From CAZFAP01 sp964516325 (GTDB lineage: Bacteria > Auribacterota > JABMQX01), in NCBI GenBank assembly GCA_964516325.1, contig CAZFAP010000072.1, positions 1 through 22,441 on the forward strand: DNA of 22,441 nucleotides, in the 5' to 3' direction. The notes under the pieces were generated by a model. It saw only the letters and a list, made by a program, of their open reading frames with translations, did not search any database and was not told where the DNA came from. The position numbers were made by a program, and so were the translations under genes. Numbering within the stretch: position 1 is the first letter of the stretch; each line of letters opens with the position of its first letter. This document shows positions 13,339-20,700 of this stretch, one piece after another.

Positions 13339-14277
13339 ATGGCGAGTTTGAGTTTGGCAAAAGCGGGTTTGCTTTCGCAGAGCAAGCTGGTGCAGGGAGT
13401 GATTGCGGAGATTCTGGCGGTGGATGCGTTTTCCCGGGTTCTGCCGTTCGTGACGGTCGAGGGGAAGGCGCTGACGTACAACCGAAGTCTGAATACCGCC
13501 GGAACGGCCGCGTGGTATTCGGTGGGCGATACAGTGAACAAGACGCCGGCTTCGATCACGCAGATCACGGCGAACTTCGGTCGGGTTGTCGCGGATGCGG
13601 AAGTGGACGCGCTCGAAGAGCTGACGATGAGCGAGCGAACCGACCAGATGGCGGCACAGATTCAGGAGAAGGCTCGCGCCGTCGGAAGGCTGTGGAAAGC
13701 GGGTCTGGTCGAGGGCACAGGCGCCAGCGGGCAGATCACCGGCATCAACAGCCTCGTGGATTGGGGCCAGATGCTGGACCTGGCGACGACGTCCGCGTCG
13801 AGCATCACGTTCTCGGGTCTGGAGCAGCTTTTAGGAAAAGTCACGGCGAAGGATGGGCAGGTGGATTTCATCGTGATGAACTCCGCTGCTCTGCGGGATT
13901 ACCGGGCGCTGGTTCGGGAGACCGCAGGCGAGGTGGAGAACATCGAGCTTGGGTTCACCGACCCCATCACCGGGAAGAAAGGCTCCATGACCGTCAACAG
14001 CTTCAGCGGCATCCCGATCTTCGTGAACGACTACATTGAGACGGAGACGACCGGGGGATTCACGGGGGTCACGCGGATCACAGCGGGATGCTTCGGAGAA
14101 GGTGTCGGTCTGACGGGGTTCATTCCGGCGAAGCCGGGGAAGCTCATCGAGGTCAGTCCGGAGGTGGTGCATCAGGACCGGGACAGCGTGTTCCGACGAC
14201 TGCGGCTCATCGCTGGGCTGGCTCTGCACAGCACGAAGGCGCTCGCGCAGTGGATCAAAATCAAGACGAGGAGCTGA
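13339..14277 (+). CDS. Phage major capsid protein (HK97-fold type)
   Basis: The start ATG 13339 has AGGAGAA upstream. The 312-residue protein opens with a short helix (LSLAKAGLLSQSKLVQGVIAE), then LPFVTVEGKALTYNRS, YSVGDTVNKTPASITQITA and VDALEELTMSERTDQMAAQ. Later come FIVMNSAALRDYRALVRE, GIPIFVNDYI and TAGCFGEGVGLTGFIPAK. This order (N-arm, E-loop-like strand, spine helix, then the MNSxALRDYRAL segment and the Phe/Gly-rich A-domain strand) is what I know from HK97-like coat proteins of tailed phages in environmental genomes. Such a protein would build the icosahedral shell. Its length is on the short side, which fits separate scaffolding by the upstream gene instead of a delta domain. No capsid protease is present nearby. 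Confidence 0.8.
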   Translation: MASLSLAKAGLLSQSKLVQGVIAEILAVDAFSRVLPFVTVEGKALTYNRSLNTAGTAAWYSVGDTVNKTPASITQITANFGRVVADAEVDALEELTMSERTDQMAAQIQEKARAVGRLWKAGLVEGTGASGQITGINSLVDWGQMLDLATTSASSITFSGLEQLLGKVTAKDGQVDFIVMNSAALRDYRALVRETAGEVENIELGFTDPITGKKGSMTVNSFSGIPIFVNDYIETETTGGFTGVTRITAGCFGEGVGLTGFIPAKPGKLIEVSPEVVHQDRDSVFRRLRLIAGLALHSTKALAQWIKIKTRS

Positions 14278-14288
14278 GCGGGGCGGAT

Positions 14289-14348
14289 CGTGGCATGGGC
14301 ATCTTGCCCATGGGGCTTCAGGGGTCCCGCCAATGGCGGAATGCCACG
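14289..14348. repeat. Nested palindromic element CGTGGCAT...ATGCCACG
   Basis: Outer arms CGTGGCAT (14289-14296) and ATGCCACG (14341-14348) enclose CATGGGC-ATCTT-GCCCATG (14294-14312) and CCGCC-AAT-GGCGG (14327-14339). The outer and first inner helices share three bases, so they would compete or stack. Confidence 0.75.
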
Positions 14349-14494
14349 ACGGAAGCGGCAACGTGCCGTCCCCAGGGGCGGAGGGCTTGAGAAGAGCAGG
14401 TCTAAGAGTCCCGATTGAGGGAGCGCGAAAAATATAGCGAACAGGAGACCTGAACTTGCCCCCTGCCCCTGCGGGTCGGTCCGAAAAGGGACTA

Positions 14495-14569
14495 ACCGCA
14501 GAGAGCGCAGAGGACGCGGAGATGGCGCGGAGCGCAGAAGTCAGATCCCCTCTCTGCGGTCTCTGCGGT
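14495..14569. repeat. Inverted repeat ACCGCAGAG...CTCTGCGGT
   Basis: This is the same family as 13232-13314, with 9-bp ends at 14495-14503 and 14561-14569 and internal GCGCAGAGGACGCGG. It lies 35 bp before the glycosyltransferase start. Confidence 0.85.
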
Positions 14570-14604
14570 GAAAATCGAGCAGAGAGAGACGAAAGGCGAG
14601 TCGC

Positions 14605-16716
14605 ATGCAGGTGGAGAAGTCGGAAAAGAAACAGACGGTGTCTCTTTGCATGATTGTCCTCGACGAGGCAGAGACGCTTATGCGAGCAATCGAAAGCGTC
14701 CTGCCGGTCGTGGACGAGATTGTCATTGGCATTGACGACAGGACCTCCGACGGCAGCGAAGACATTGCGAGGAAGTTCACCAGGAAAGTGTACCGGTTCG
14801 GCTGGCAGGACGACTTCTCGACGGCCCGCAACGAGATGCTTTCTCACTGCACCGGGGATTGGGTTCTCATTCTCGACGGACACGAGGTTCTGAGGAAAGA
14901 GTGCCTTCCGCTGTTTCGGAAGATGCTCGATGTTTTGCCCGAAGATGCGGAAGCCGTCGGGTTCAAGCTCCAGATGCAGGCGGAGGACAACAATGTCTCC
15001 GGCATTCAGTTGCGGCTTTTCCGAAACAACGGTCAGGTTCACTACAAAGGCGCCGTCCATAACGTTCTCGACTGCAATCCGGGCAGGACGGTCGGGTTCA
15101 CACAGCTTGTGATTGACCACCTGCGCCCGACTTCCAACCGGGAACTCAGGGCGGGGCAGAGAAACGAGATGGTTCCGCGGAAGATGAAGGAGGCGCTGGC
15201 GAGGAACCCCCGCGACGCGAAAGCGCTCTACTACCTGGGAATTCACGCGCACGAGCGGCAGGACTGCGACGAGGCGATAGGGTACTACCGACGATATTTG
15301 GAGTGCAGCGATCATTCGGAGGAGCGATACAAGGTTCTGTGGCAATTGGGTCGCGCTCTGTTTCAGGCGGGCGATAAGCGAGCAGCACGAGAGGCATTTT
15401 TCGACGGAATGAGAGAGAGATGGGACCTCCCGGAATGCTATGTCGCCCTCGGAGACATGGCGCTTCAAGAAGGCAGGTGGGAGGAAGCCGAGCATTATTT
15501 CAAACTGGCGTGCGACAGGAAGCAGCCGCTTTCCGGCGTCTTCTTCAGTCACGACTTCTACACGTGGTTGCCCTATCACAAGCTGTGCGAGGTCTATGAC
15601 AAATCGGCGCGATATTACGAAGCGATCCTCGTCGGGGAAAAGCTCCTCGCGTTCGAGACCTTGCCGGAGAAGCACCGTGAGGAAGTTCGGTCATTCATGC
15701 CCTGCTGGGCGGAGAAGGTGATCGCGTCGTGTGCCGTGCGGTCCGGCGAGAAGGGGAGACGCAATTTTCTCATCGTGGACAAGCTGGGGCAGTTCTCCCG
15801 CGAACTGGCGGAGCATTTCCGTCGGGGATTCAATGTGGAAGTCATCAAGGCGTTTGCTCCGCAGTACATGAAATGGGCGGACATAGCCTGGTTCGATTGG
15901 TGCGACGAGAACGTCGTGCTTGCCAGCCAGGCTCGGTGGGATTGCCGCGTTATCTGCACGCTGAGGAGCTATGAGTATTTCACCGAGCACCCGAGGGAGG
16001 TCAACTGGCAGAACGTGGATCATCTGATTTTCGTCGCGGAGCATGTCCGCCGCCTGGCGCTGGAGAAGTTTCCGCAAGTGCGGTACGTGAAAACGTCCGT
16101 CGTTCCCGACGGGATAGACCTCGCTCGGTTCAGTTATCGTGAGAGGGGACCAGGGCGGGACGTCGCCTGGGTTGGATACCTCAACCACAAGAAAAATGTG
16201 CCGCTTCTTCTGGAAATCGCGTCGCAGTTGAGGGATTACCGGTTTCACGTGGCGGGGACTTTTCAGGAGGAGAGATTGCGGGTCTATTGGGATCATTACG
16301 TTGAGGAAAACGAGCTGTCGAACATGCATTTTTACGGCTGGGTCGAGGACATCAACGCTTTTCTCGACGACAAGAACTACATTCTCTCCACGTCGCTGTG
16401 GGAAGGAACACAGGTATCCGTCCTGGAGGCGATGGCGAAGGGAATCAAGCCTCTCGTCCACGCGTGGATCGGCGCAAGGGAACTCTACGGCGACGTCGGC
16501 ATCTACCGCAACACTGCTGAACTGCAAGAAGTGCTGGCGACCGGCGACTACCGAAGCGCGCGGTACCGCGATTGGATCGAGGAGCATTTTTCATTAACGA
16601 AAAGGCTGGCTCGGATTGAAGAAATCATCGGGCAGCCGAAGCCGAAGACAACGAGGATTGAAGGAAACGTGGCGGTTGGCGGACCGATTCCCGAAGAGCC
16701 GCTGCCGCACGTTTGA
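14605..16716 (+). CDS. Two-domain glycosyltransferase: GT2 + TPR + GT4-like
   Basis: This 703-residue protein has three parts. Residues about 10-160 are a family-2 GT-A domain of the SunS-like type: SLCMIVLDEAETLMRAIESV, DEIVIGIDDRTSDGS, WQDDFSTARNEML and ILDGHE. The usual metal-binding DxD/DADE is D91-G-H93-E94; a D-x-H form is known in polypeptide GalNAc-transferases, so activity is plausible. Residues about 185-345 are TPR-like helices (ALYYLGIHAHERQDCDEAIG). Residues about 375-690 resemble a GT-B transferase, with VVPDGID, VAWVGYLNHKKN, FYGWVEDIN and SLWEGTQVSVLEAMAKG. It may build a glycan on a protein, lipid or virion surface; the acceptor is unknown. It interrupts the structural cluster between capsid and connector genes and is preceded by repeats, so it could be a cargo insertion. 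Confidence 0.85.
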   Translation: MQVEKSEKKQTVSLCMIVLDEAETLMRAIESVLPVVDEIVIGIDDRTSDGSEDIARKFTRKVYRFGWQDDFSTARNEMLSHCTGDWVLILDGHEVLRKECLPLFRKMLDVLPEDAEAVGFKLQMQAEDNNVSGIQLRLFRNNGQVHYKGAVHNVLDCNPGRTVGFTQLVIDHLRPTSNRELRAGQRNEMVPRKMKEALARNPRDAKALYYLGIHAHERQDCDEAIGYYRRYLECSDHSEERYKVLWQLGRALFQAGDKRAAREAFFDGMRERWDLPECYVALGDMALQEGRWEEAEHYFKLACDRKQPLSGVFFSHDFYTWLPYHKLCEVYDKSARYYEAILVGEKLLAFETLPEKHREEVRSFMPCWAEKVIASCAVRSGEKGRRNFLIVDKLGQFSRELAEHFRRGFNVEVIKAFAPQYMKWADIAWFDWCDENVVLASQARWDCRVICTLRSYEYFTEHPREVNWQNVDHLIFVAEHVRRLALEKFPQVRYVKTSVVPDGIDLARFSYRERGPGRDVAWVGYLNHKKNVPLLLEIASQLRDYRFHVAGTFQEERLRVYWDHYVEENELSNMHFYGWVEDINAFLDDKNYILSTSLWEGTQVSVLEAMAKGIKPLVHAWIGARELYGDVGIYRNTAELQEVLATGDYRSARYRDWIEEHFSLTKRLARIEEIIGQPKPKTTRIEGNVAVGGPIPEEPLPHV

Positions 16717-16747
16717 TAGCAGTCTCGCCCAATCAAGGAGAACGAAA

Positions 16748-17179
16748 ATGGCGAACTACAGTTCGGACAATGACCTGCTCGCGTACGAGCCGGACATCCT
16801 GAATCATTTGCCGAACACGGACCCACCGACGACGAGCTTTGACGCGCAGCACGCGGAGTCGAAGAGAGTCATTGACGAGGTCATCGTCACTCGTCTTCCT
16901 GAATCGGTTCGTCAGAAGGTGAAGAGCGGTGAGAAGAGTATGAATGATGTAGTTGACGAGGCGGACCTGAAAACCGTGTCGGTGCTCCACACGCTGTTTC
17001 TCATCTTCAACTGGCTCTCCACGAAGGAAGGGGACATCTTCGCCGTCAAGTCAGCGAAATACCACAAGTTGTTCGAGGAGAAAATGGCATCGCTTTCCTT
17101 CGACATTTCGACCGACAGCGATGCCGACGATTTCGAGGACGAAATGGAGACGGGCGGAGTCGAGATTTTCCGGGCGTAG
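16748..17179 (+). CDS. Head-tail connector-like phage protein
   Basis: The start is ATG 16748 with AAGGAGAA at 16735-16741. The 143-residue product begins ANYSSDNDLLAYEPDIL, has a helical middle (HAESKRVIDEVIVTRL; DLKTVSVLHTLFLIFNWL) and ends with FEEKMASLSFDISTD and an acidic tail. The opening Y-(S/T)-x-D-N-D-(L/I)-LAYEPDIL, the helical make-up, the size and the position between capsid and tail-completion genes suggest a gp6/gp36-type adaptor. I cannot confirm the family by sequence. The next gene starts 19 bp later. Confidence 0.55.
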   Translation: MANYSSDNDLLAYEPDILNHLPNTDPPTTSFDAQHAESKRVIDEVIVTRLPESVRQKVKSGEKSMNDVVDEADLKTVSVLHTLFLIFNWLSTKEGDIFAVKSAKYHKLFEEKMASLSFDISTDSDADDFEDEMETGGVEIFRA

Positions 17180-17198
17180 GGAATGAGGGAAAAAGCCG

Positions 17199-17711
17199 AT
17201 GAGCACGCCGAAGGAGATTTTCAACGAAGTCAAGGCGGTCCTTGCCGCCGACGCCGTCCTGGGGAGCTACGTGAACCGAATATACGAAAGAGAACGGGAC
17301 AACCTCGACGGCAGCAAGAGAACCGTCATCATGCTCGAGCCGAGCGATGTGATTGAGAAGAGCGAGTCGTACCCGCTGGAGGCGACGCTCGTCCTGGTGA
17401 TTACCGGCTACACATTCGAGTCGGACCCGGACCGGGCGGTCAACGACGGTTCCGAGAAGAAAATCATGGACCTCGAACAAGACATCAAGAACGCCCTGAG
17501 ACCTTACTACAACCTTAACGGCAGGTGCATCGCCTTCAAGTTCTCGTCGAGCAAGTTTGATATCAAGAAATACAGTTGGGGACACAAGGACAGACTGCGG
17601 CAGCCCCCAATGTACGGCGTCGAGATTTACATGAACGTGCGGTATGTGCCGAGCTTTGACTATCCGGGGTTCGGGGTGTCCGGGTACGGAACGCTTCCAT
17701 TCGGGTATTGA
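17199..17711 (+). CDS. Tail-completion/tail-terminator-like phage protein
   Basis: This 170-residue protein starts at ATG 17199 after GAGGGA. It opens with a helix (TPKEIFNEVKAVLAADAVLG), followed by alternating strands and one long helix (SEKKIMDLEQDIKNAL), and ends in an aromatic/Gly-rich tail (YPGFGVSGYGTLPFGY). A helix-strand-helix protein with an N-terminal 'ALxxAxxxLGxYV' segment and a mid-helix of this sort, following a connector gene, is the normal place and shape of tail terminators. The assignment rests mainly on context. Confidence 0.5.
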   Translation: MSTPKEIFNEVKAVLAADAVLGSYVNRIYERERDNLDGSKRTVIMLEPSDVIEKSESYPLEATLVLVITGYTFESDPDRAVNDGSEKKIMDLEQDIKNALRPYYNLNGRCIAFKFSSSKFDIKKYSWGHKDRLRQPPMYGVEIYMNVRYVPSFDYPGFGVSGYGTLPFGY

Positions 17712-17737
17712 AGCGCACTGTCGAGATGGGGGCTTGA

Positions 17738-17755
17738 CCCCGCCGGAAGGCGGGG
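17738..17755. repeat. CCCCGCC-GGAA-GGCGGGG palindrome
   Basis: A 7-bp perfect palindrome with a 4-nt loop; it has the same arms as 1701-1717. It is followed by GAGAGCGCAGAGGCG, a fragment of the ACCGCAGAG family. No T-tract follows. Confidence 0.65.
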
Positions 17756-17800
17756 AGAGCGCAGAGGCGACGGATCACTTCAGAAACAGGAGGAGAAACG

Positions 17801-18877
17801 ATGGCATCCACATACACAACGAATTTGAATCTGGCAAAACCGGCGAAAGGGGACGTTGACTGGGACGACGAGGTGAACGGTAACAGCGACATCCTCGACG
17901 CGGCAGTTGGGCAGGAGCATTCCGCCGACGGGCGGCACAAGAACACCATCACGGTCGGCGACGACTCCAATGTGGTTGACAAGAAAATTGTCGCCAACAC
18001 CGGCGAAGCGAATGAGCCATATTTGAGCTACGACGTTTCCGAGGATGAGTTTGTCGTGGCGAACGATGGACTGAATGCGGCGGCGATTCTGACGCGGCCG
18101 CAGAATGTCATCGAAGTCGCCAAGTCGGGGAAGCGTTTCACGACGTTGAGCGCAGCGATTTCCGCGGCTCAGTCAGGGGACATGATTCTCGTTTATCCGG
18201 GGACGTACGACCAGGGCTCCTCGGAACTCGTGGTGAACAAGGCGGTCCATCTGAAGGCGATCGGGAAAGTGACCATCACGGGAAGTCCGCCCGACATGCA
18301 GTACGTCATGACGATAACGGCGGCGGCAGCCGTCGAAGGATTCGACATCGTCATGACAGGCACGGGTTCCGACGGCGGAGTCTTGAAGGTCACCGCTGTC
18401 GCGGAAGTGAGAGACTGCCTCATTGATCATAAGGGAATCGGGAGCACGTCGGTTGGCATCTACTGCAACGGCGCCGGGGCCAAGATCGTCAACTGCGAGA
18501 TCGAAAACGCGGTTGCCTTCGACGGAATCAACATCGGCAGCGGCGGGGACAACTCGGTCGTGGACAACTGCAAGATTTCCAGTAACGGACTGGGAATCTA
18601 CGTCTCCACCGCCGCAGACGGAGTTGTGATTCAGAGGTGCGACATAGCGCCCGGCGGAAGCAACTACGGAATTACTCTTTCCGCGGGGATCACGGGGACG
18701 GTCATTCGCTCAAGCATCGTGCGGAAAAGCGGCTCGGCGACCGAATGCATCCACGCGACGGGCACCGTCTCAGCGAAGATTTATCAGTGCTGCTTCAACG
18801 TGGATTCGGGCGCCATTGACACCGACATCACCAATGTCATCGGCACTCCGTACAACGTTTCGGACGCCGATCTGTGA
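17801..18877 (+). CDS. Phage tail spike/fibre with right-handed beta-helix
   Basis: The start ATG 17801 has a strong AGGAGGAGA upstream. Residues 1-55 are a typical tail-fibre head: TTNLNLAKPAKGDVDWDDEV, NSDILDAAVG, then EHSADGRHK. Residues about 100-350 are a parallel beta-helix of the pectate-lyase/NosD type, beginning with an IEVAKSGKRFTTLSAAISAA, IxVYPGTYDQ segment and continuing through short repeated strands such as IVNCEIENAVAFDGINIGSG, VVDNCKISSNGLGIYVS and VIRSSIVRKS. Spikes of this kind bind and sometimes cleave cell-surface polysaccharide. No clear catalytic triad could be assigned. The 358-residue length is complete for a compact spike. In the cluster it is the strongest evidence for a host-binding appendage. 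Confidence 0.8.
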   Translation: MASTYTTNLNLAKPAKGDVDWDDEVNGNSDILDAAVGQEHSADGRHKNTITVGDDSNVVDKKIVANTGEANEPYLSYDVSEDEFVVANDGLNAAAILTRPQNVIEVAKSGKRFTTLSAAISAAQSGDMILVYPGTYDQGSSELVVNKAVHLKAIGKVTITGSPPDMQYVMTITAAAAVEGFDIVMTGTGSDGGVLKVTAVAEVRDCLIDHKGIGSTSVGIYCNGAGAKIVNCEIENAVAFDGINIGSGGDNSVVDNCKISSNGLGIYVSTAADGVVIQRCDIAPGGSNYGITLSAGITGTVIRSSIVRKSGSATECIHATGTVSAKIYQCCFNVDSGAIDTDITNVIGTPYNVSDADL

Positions 18878-18957
18878 GCACACGCTCGTGGAACGTCAAT
18901 CAAGCGTTTGGGATGTGGGGCGTATCAAGCGACAGAAGAGGATTGTTCCGACACGAT

Positions 18958-19018
18958 GACAGGATAGGGCGGGATTCTGAGACGGAGGGCACTATCTTGT
19001 TCATGCTGTAATCCTGTC
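18958..19018. repeat. Inverted repeat GACAGGAT...ATCCTGTC
   Basis: Perfect 8-bp arms at 18958-18965 and 19011-19018 enclose GGGCGGGATTC and ATCTTGTTCATGC. It is the two-armed form of the gacaggat family seen at 5186 and 12195, located between the spike and the next gene. Confidence 0.65.
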
Positions 19019-19067
19019 GAGAATCAATCGTGGAACGCATTGGTCATAACACTCAGGGAGGATAGAC

Positions 19068-19484
19068 ATGAAAGACGCAGTACGGACTCGAATCGCAGGA
19101 GCGGAATCGAGGAACGGGACGATCCGGCAAAGCTCGCAGCTGACCGCCTCATTCGTTCCGGGGACGATTATTGACGTGGAGGATTATGGGGTTCTGTCCC
19201 TTTTGGTGAAGTACACCATGGGCAGCGGAGAAACCGGAAACTCCGTCGTCCTGAAAGTCGAGCTGAGTGTGGACGGGACGAACTTCTACTCGGAAACCGA
19301 CAACGAGGTCTCGCTTTCCGTCAAGACCTACACCTTCCAGGCTCTCTCTTCGCCCGGCACGTGCGATTCCTTCAAGGTGGACGTGCCGATAGCGGGGATG
19401 AAGTATGCGAAGGTTTCGGCGAAGGAGATCGGCGTCGCAGCCCAATATGGAACCTGCGAGATCAAGTACAGCGTGGGATGGTAG
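19068..19484 (+). CDS. Phage-associated protein of unknown function
   Basis: The start ATG 19068 follows GGGAGGA. The 138-residue protein is predicted to be mostly beta-strand (VLSLLVKYTMG, VVLKVELSVDGTNFYSETD, VSLSVKTYTFQAL, FKVDVPIAGMKYAKVSAKE, TCEIKYSVGW). This resembles a small beta-sandwich of the kind used as virion decoration or carbohydrate-binding proteins, for example the 'xVELSVDGTNFY' pattern of phage-related structural proteins. I do not recognise a named family. It overlaps the next small gene by 7 nt, supporting a shared operon with the spike. Confidence 0.7.
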   Translation: MKDAVRTRIAGAESRNGTIRQSSQLTASFVPGTIIDVEDYGVLSLLVKYTMGSGETGNSVVLKVELSVDGTNFYSETDNEVSLSVKTYTFQALSSPGTCDSFKVDVPIAGMKYAKVSAKEIGVAAQYGTCEIKYSVGW

Positions 19485-19741
19485 GCGAAGTGAGCAGGTT
19501 CCCGATGGCGTGCTTTGTTAACGGCGGCGACGTTGGCGGCTTCCCGGAGCGCCGCTGCGGGAGCCCTGAACCTGCACGGGCCGCCGGTTCAAGCCCCAAC
19601 GACAAAAGGCTCTGCCCGCTGTTCAGGAAAAACATCAACGGCGTCCAATGCCAGCTCTATCAGGGGGTCGAATACAAAAGAGCGGCAGCTTGCAGAAGCT
19701 GCCCGTACCGGAACGAGGCGACTCATGGCGGGAGGAAATAA
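19478..19741 (+). CDS. Small cysteine-rich protein, possible metal-binding
   Basis: This 87-residue frame starts at ATG 19478, overlaps the previous stop by 7 nt, and ends 17 nt inside the next gene. It has six cysteines (12, 27, 46, 58, 72, 75), including a CRSC pair and CPLF, with several basic residues. The pattern could bind a metal ion but fits no zinc-finger family that I can name. Overlaps of this type are usual in phage late operons. An alternative GTG start lies at 19490. It has no clear ribosome site of its own, so translation would depend on coupling. Confidence 0.5.
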   Translation: MVGEVSRFPMACFVNGGDVGGFPERRCGSPEPARAAGSSPNDKRLCPLFRKNINGVQCQLYQGVEYKRAAACRSCPYRNEATHGGRK

Positions 19742-20006
19742 CAAAAATCTGCTCGTGAAATCGGTGCTCACAATCATCAGCATCGTCGTCGCCTATTTCT
19801 CCGTGGTCTCGACGATGACCATCAGCCGCGTCGGCTCCATCGAGGAAAAGGTTAACGGGCAGGAAAAAGAAATCAGCCGCAACGAAAAAGGCATAGCCGT
19901 TCTGCTTGAGAAGGTGACTACCATCGAGCAGCTCGTCAGAGAAATCCGCCAGGAAATATCCCGCATGGCCCGCAACCATGACGGTACCCCCGGCGGCTCC
20001 CCATAG
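19725..20006 (+). CDS. Small membrane-anchored coiled-coil protein
   Basis: The start is ATG 19725, with GAGGCG upstream; the longer frame to 19515 overlaps the cysteine-rich gene out of frame. The 93-residue product has one transmembrane helix (about 9-30, SVLTIISIVVAYFSVVSTM) followed by a heptad-rich coiled coil (about 37-80, IEEKVNGQEKEI...LLEKVTTIEQLVREIRQEI). Single-helix plus coiled-coil proteins at this place in phage modules are often haemolysin XhlA-like or holin-associated lysis proteins. No endolysin is next to it, so the role is uncertain. Confidence 0.65.
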   Translation: MAGGNNKNLLVKSVLTIISIVVAYFSVVSTMTISRVGSIEEKVNGQEKEISRNEKGIAVLLEKVTTIEQLVREIRQEISRMARNHDGTPGGSP

Positions 20007-20313
20007 CGGCGGTCTCCACGGTCTCCTGCATTACAGGGGCGAGTTCTCGTCGCTGGGTCCCGCCGCTCGATGAGTGGGTCATGAACTTCTTCCCTCACGA
20101 CGGTCCGGGATGATGCGCCGATGCCGTGCGCAGGATTCCCAATGTCGCTTGGCTTTTTTACTCAGGGGACCAGGACGGCGGGCGAAGGCGGCTGTTGTCG
20201 CAGTTCGCGCATTCCGAGCATGTTGCGAAAGGCGCCGGACTGGCCTCGGGGTGGCACCCAAATTGCGTTATCCCCTTGCGAACATCGGGGGTCTTGGGTG
20301 AAGGAGCGGAGTT
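20007..20313. other. Gap before the prepilin gene
   Basis: I see no firm gene in these 307 bp. A 63-codon frame from GTG 20126 to TGA 20317 overlaps the prepilin start by 4 nt (ATGA) but lacks a ribosome site and any recognisable motif. A T-run (20156-20160) has no strong hairpin before it. The prepilin ribosome site AAGGAGCGG lies at about 20300-20308. Confidence 0.5.
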
Positions 20314-20658
20314 ATGAGAACGAAAAGGGGATTCACACTCGTCGAAATCATGCTTGTCGTCAGCATCATCGGTACGGTCGTCGCCATCGCCGTTCCCACG
20401 GGGATGAAAGCCGCCGAGGAGTCGAGGAAGGTTGTCTGCATGAACAACCTCCGTCAAATCAACTACGCCAAGGAAACATGGGCTTTGATGAACAAAAAGA
20501 CCCAGAATGACCCCGTGGACGTTCCAGAGGTCAACCTGTTCATCAAGAAAATCCCTCGGTGCCCGCTTGATGGCACGTACACGTACGGACTGGTGGGAGA
20601 GAAACCTGCGTGCAGCTTAGGCCCTACTCAGGGGCACATTCTCCCGCCGTTCGAGTGA
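20314..20658 (+). CDS. Type IV prepilin-like protein
   Basis: The 114-residue protein starts MRTKRGFTLVEIMLVVSIIG, a complete class-III signal: basic leader, cleavage after Gly6, Phe at +1 and Glu at +5, and a hydrophobic assembly helix. The soluble part has CMNNLRQINYAKETWAL and a CPLDGTYTYGLVG segment with two further cysteines, typical of the short GspG/ComGC-like pseudopilins of verrucomicrobia, lentisphaerae and planctomycetes. It would be processed by a prepilin peptidase and assembled by a type II secretion or pilus machine encoded elsewhere. AAGGAGCGG precedes the start. Its place right after phage-type genes is odd; it could be a captured host gene or mark the end of the phage-derived segment. 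Confidence 0.88.
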   Translation: MRTKRGFTLVEIMLVVSIIGTVVAIAVPTGMKAAEESRKVVCMNNLRQINYAKETWALMNKKTQNDPVDVPEVNLFIKKIPRCPLDGTYTYGLVGEKPACSLGPTQGHILPPFE

Positions 20659-20700
20659 GAGTCGTGAGCTGGGGGACAGACGAATCGGTGTGGTTCTGAC

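Larger units (their letters stand above)
14278..14604. other. Repeat-filled gap between capsid and glycosyltransferase genes
   Basis: This 327-bp stretch has no supported gene. It holds two palindromic elements (listed separately at 14289-14348 and 14495-14569). Between them 14349-14494 shows no clear signal. A weak purine-rich AAGGCGAG lies about 6 nt before the next ATG. Confidence 0.6.

Noticed and set aside
13831..15675. A 614-codon antisense frame on the minus strand
   Set aside because: It lies opposite the capsid and glycosyltransferase genes, spans palindromic repeats and has low-complexity composition; it is a GC-rich shadow frame.
19560..19610. Possible tRNA-type B box (CCGGTTCAAGCCC)
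   Set aside because: No T-stem, acceptor stem or anticodon arm can be formed around it, and it lies in a plausible reading frame.
20126..20317. 63-codon frame from a GTG, ending in an ATGA overlap with the prepilin
   Set aside because: There is no ribosome site or recognised motif; the overlap alone is not enough support.
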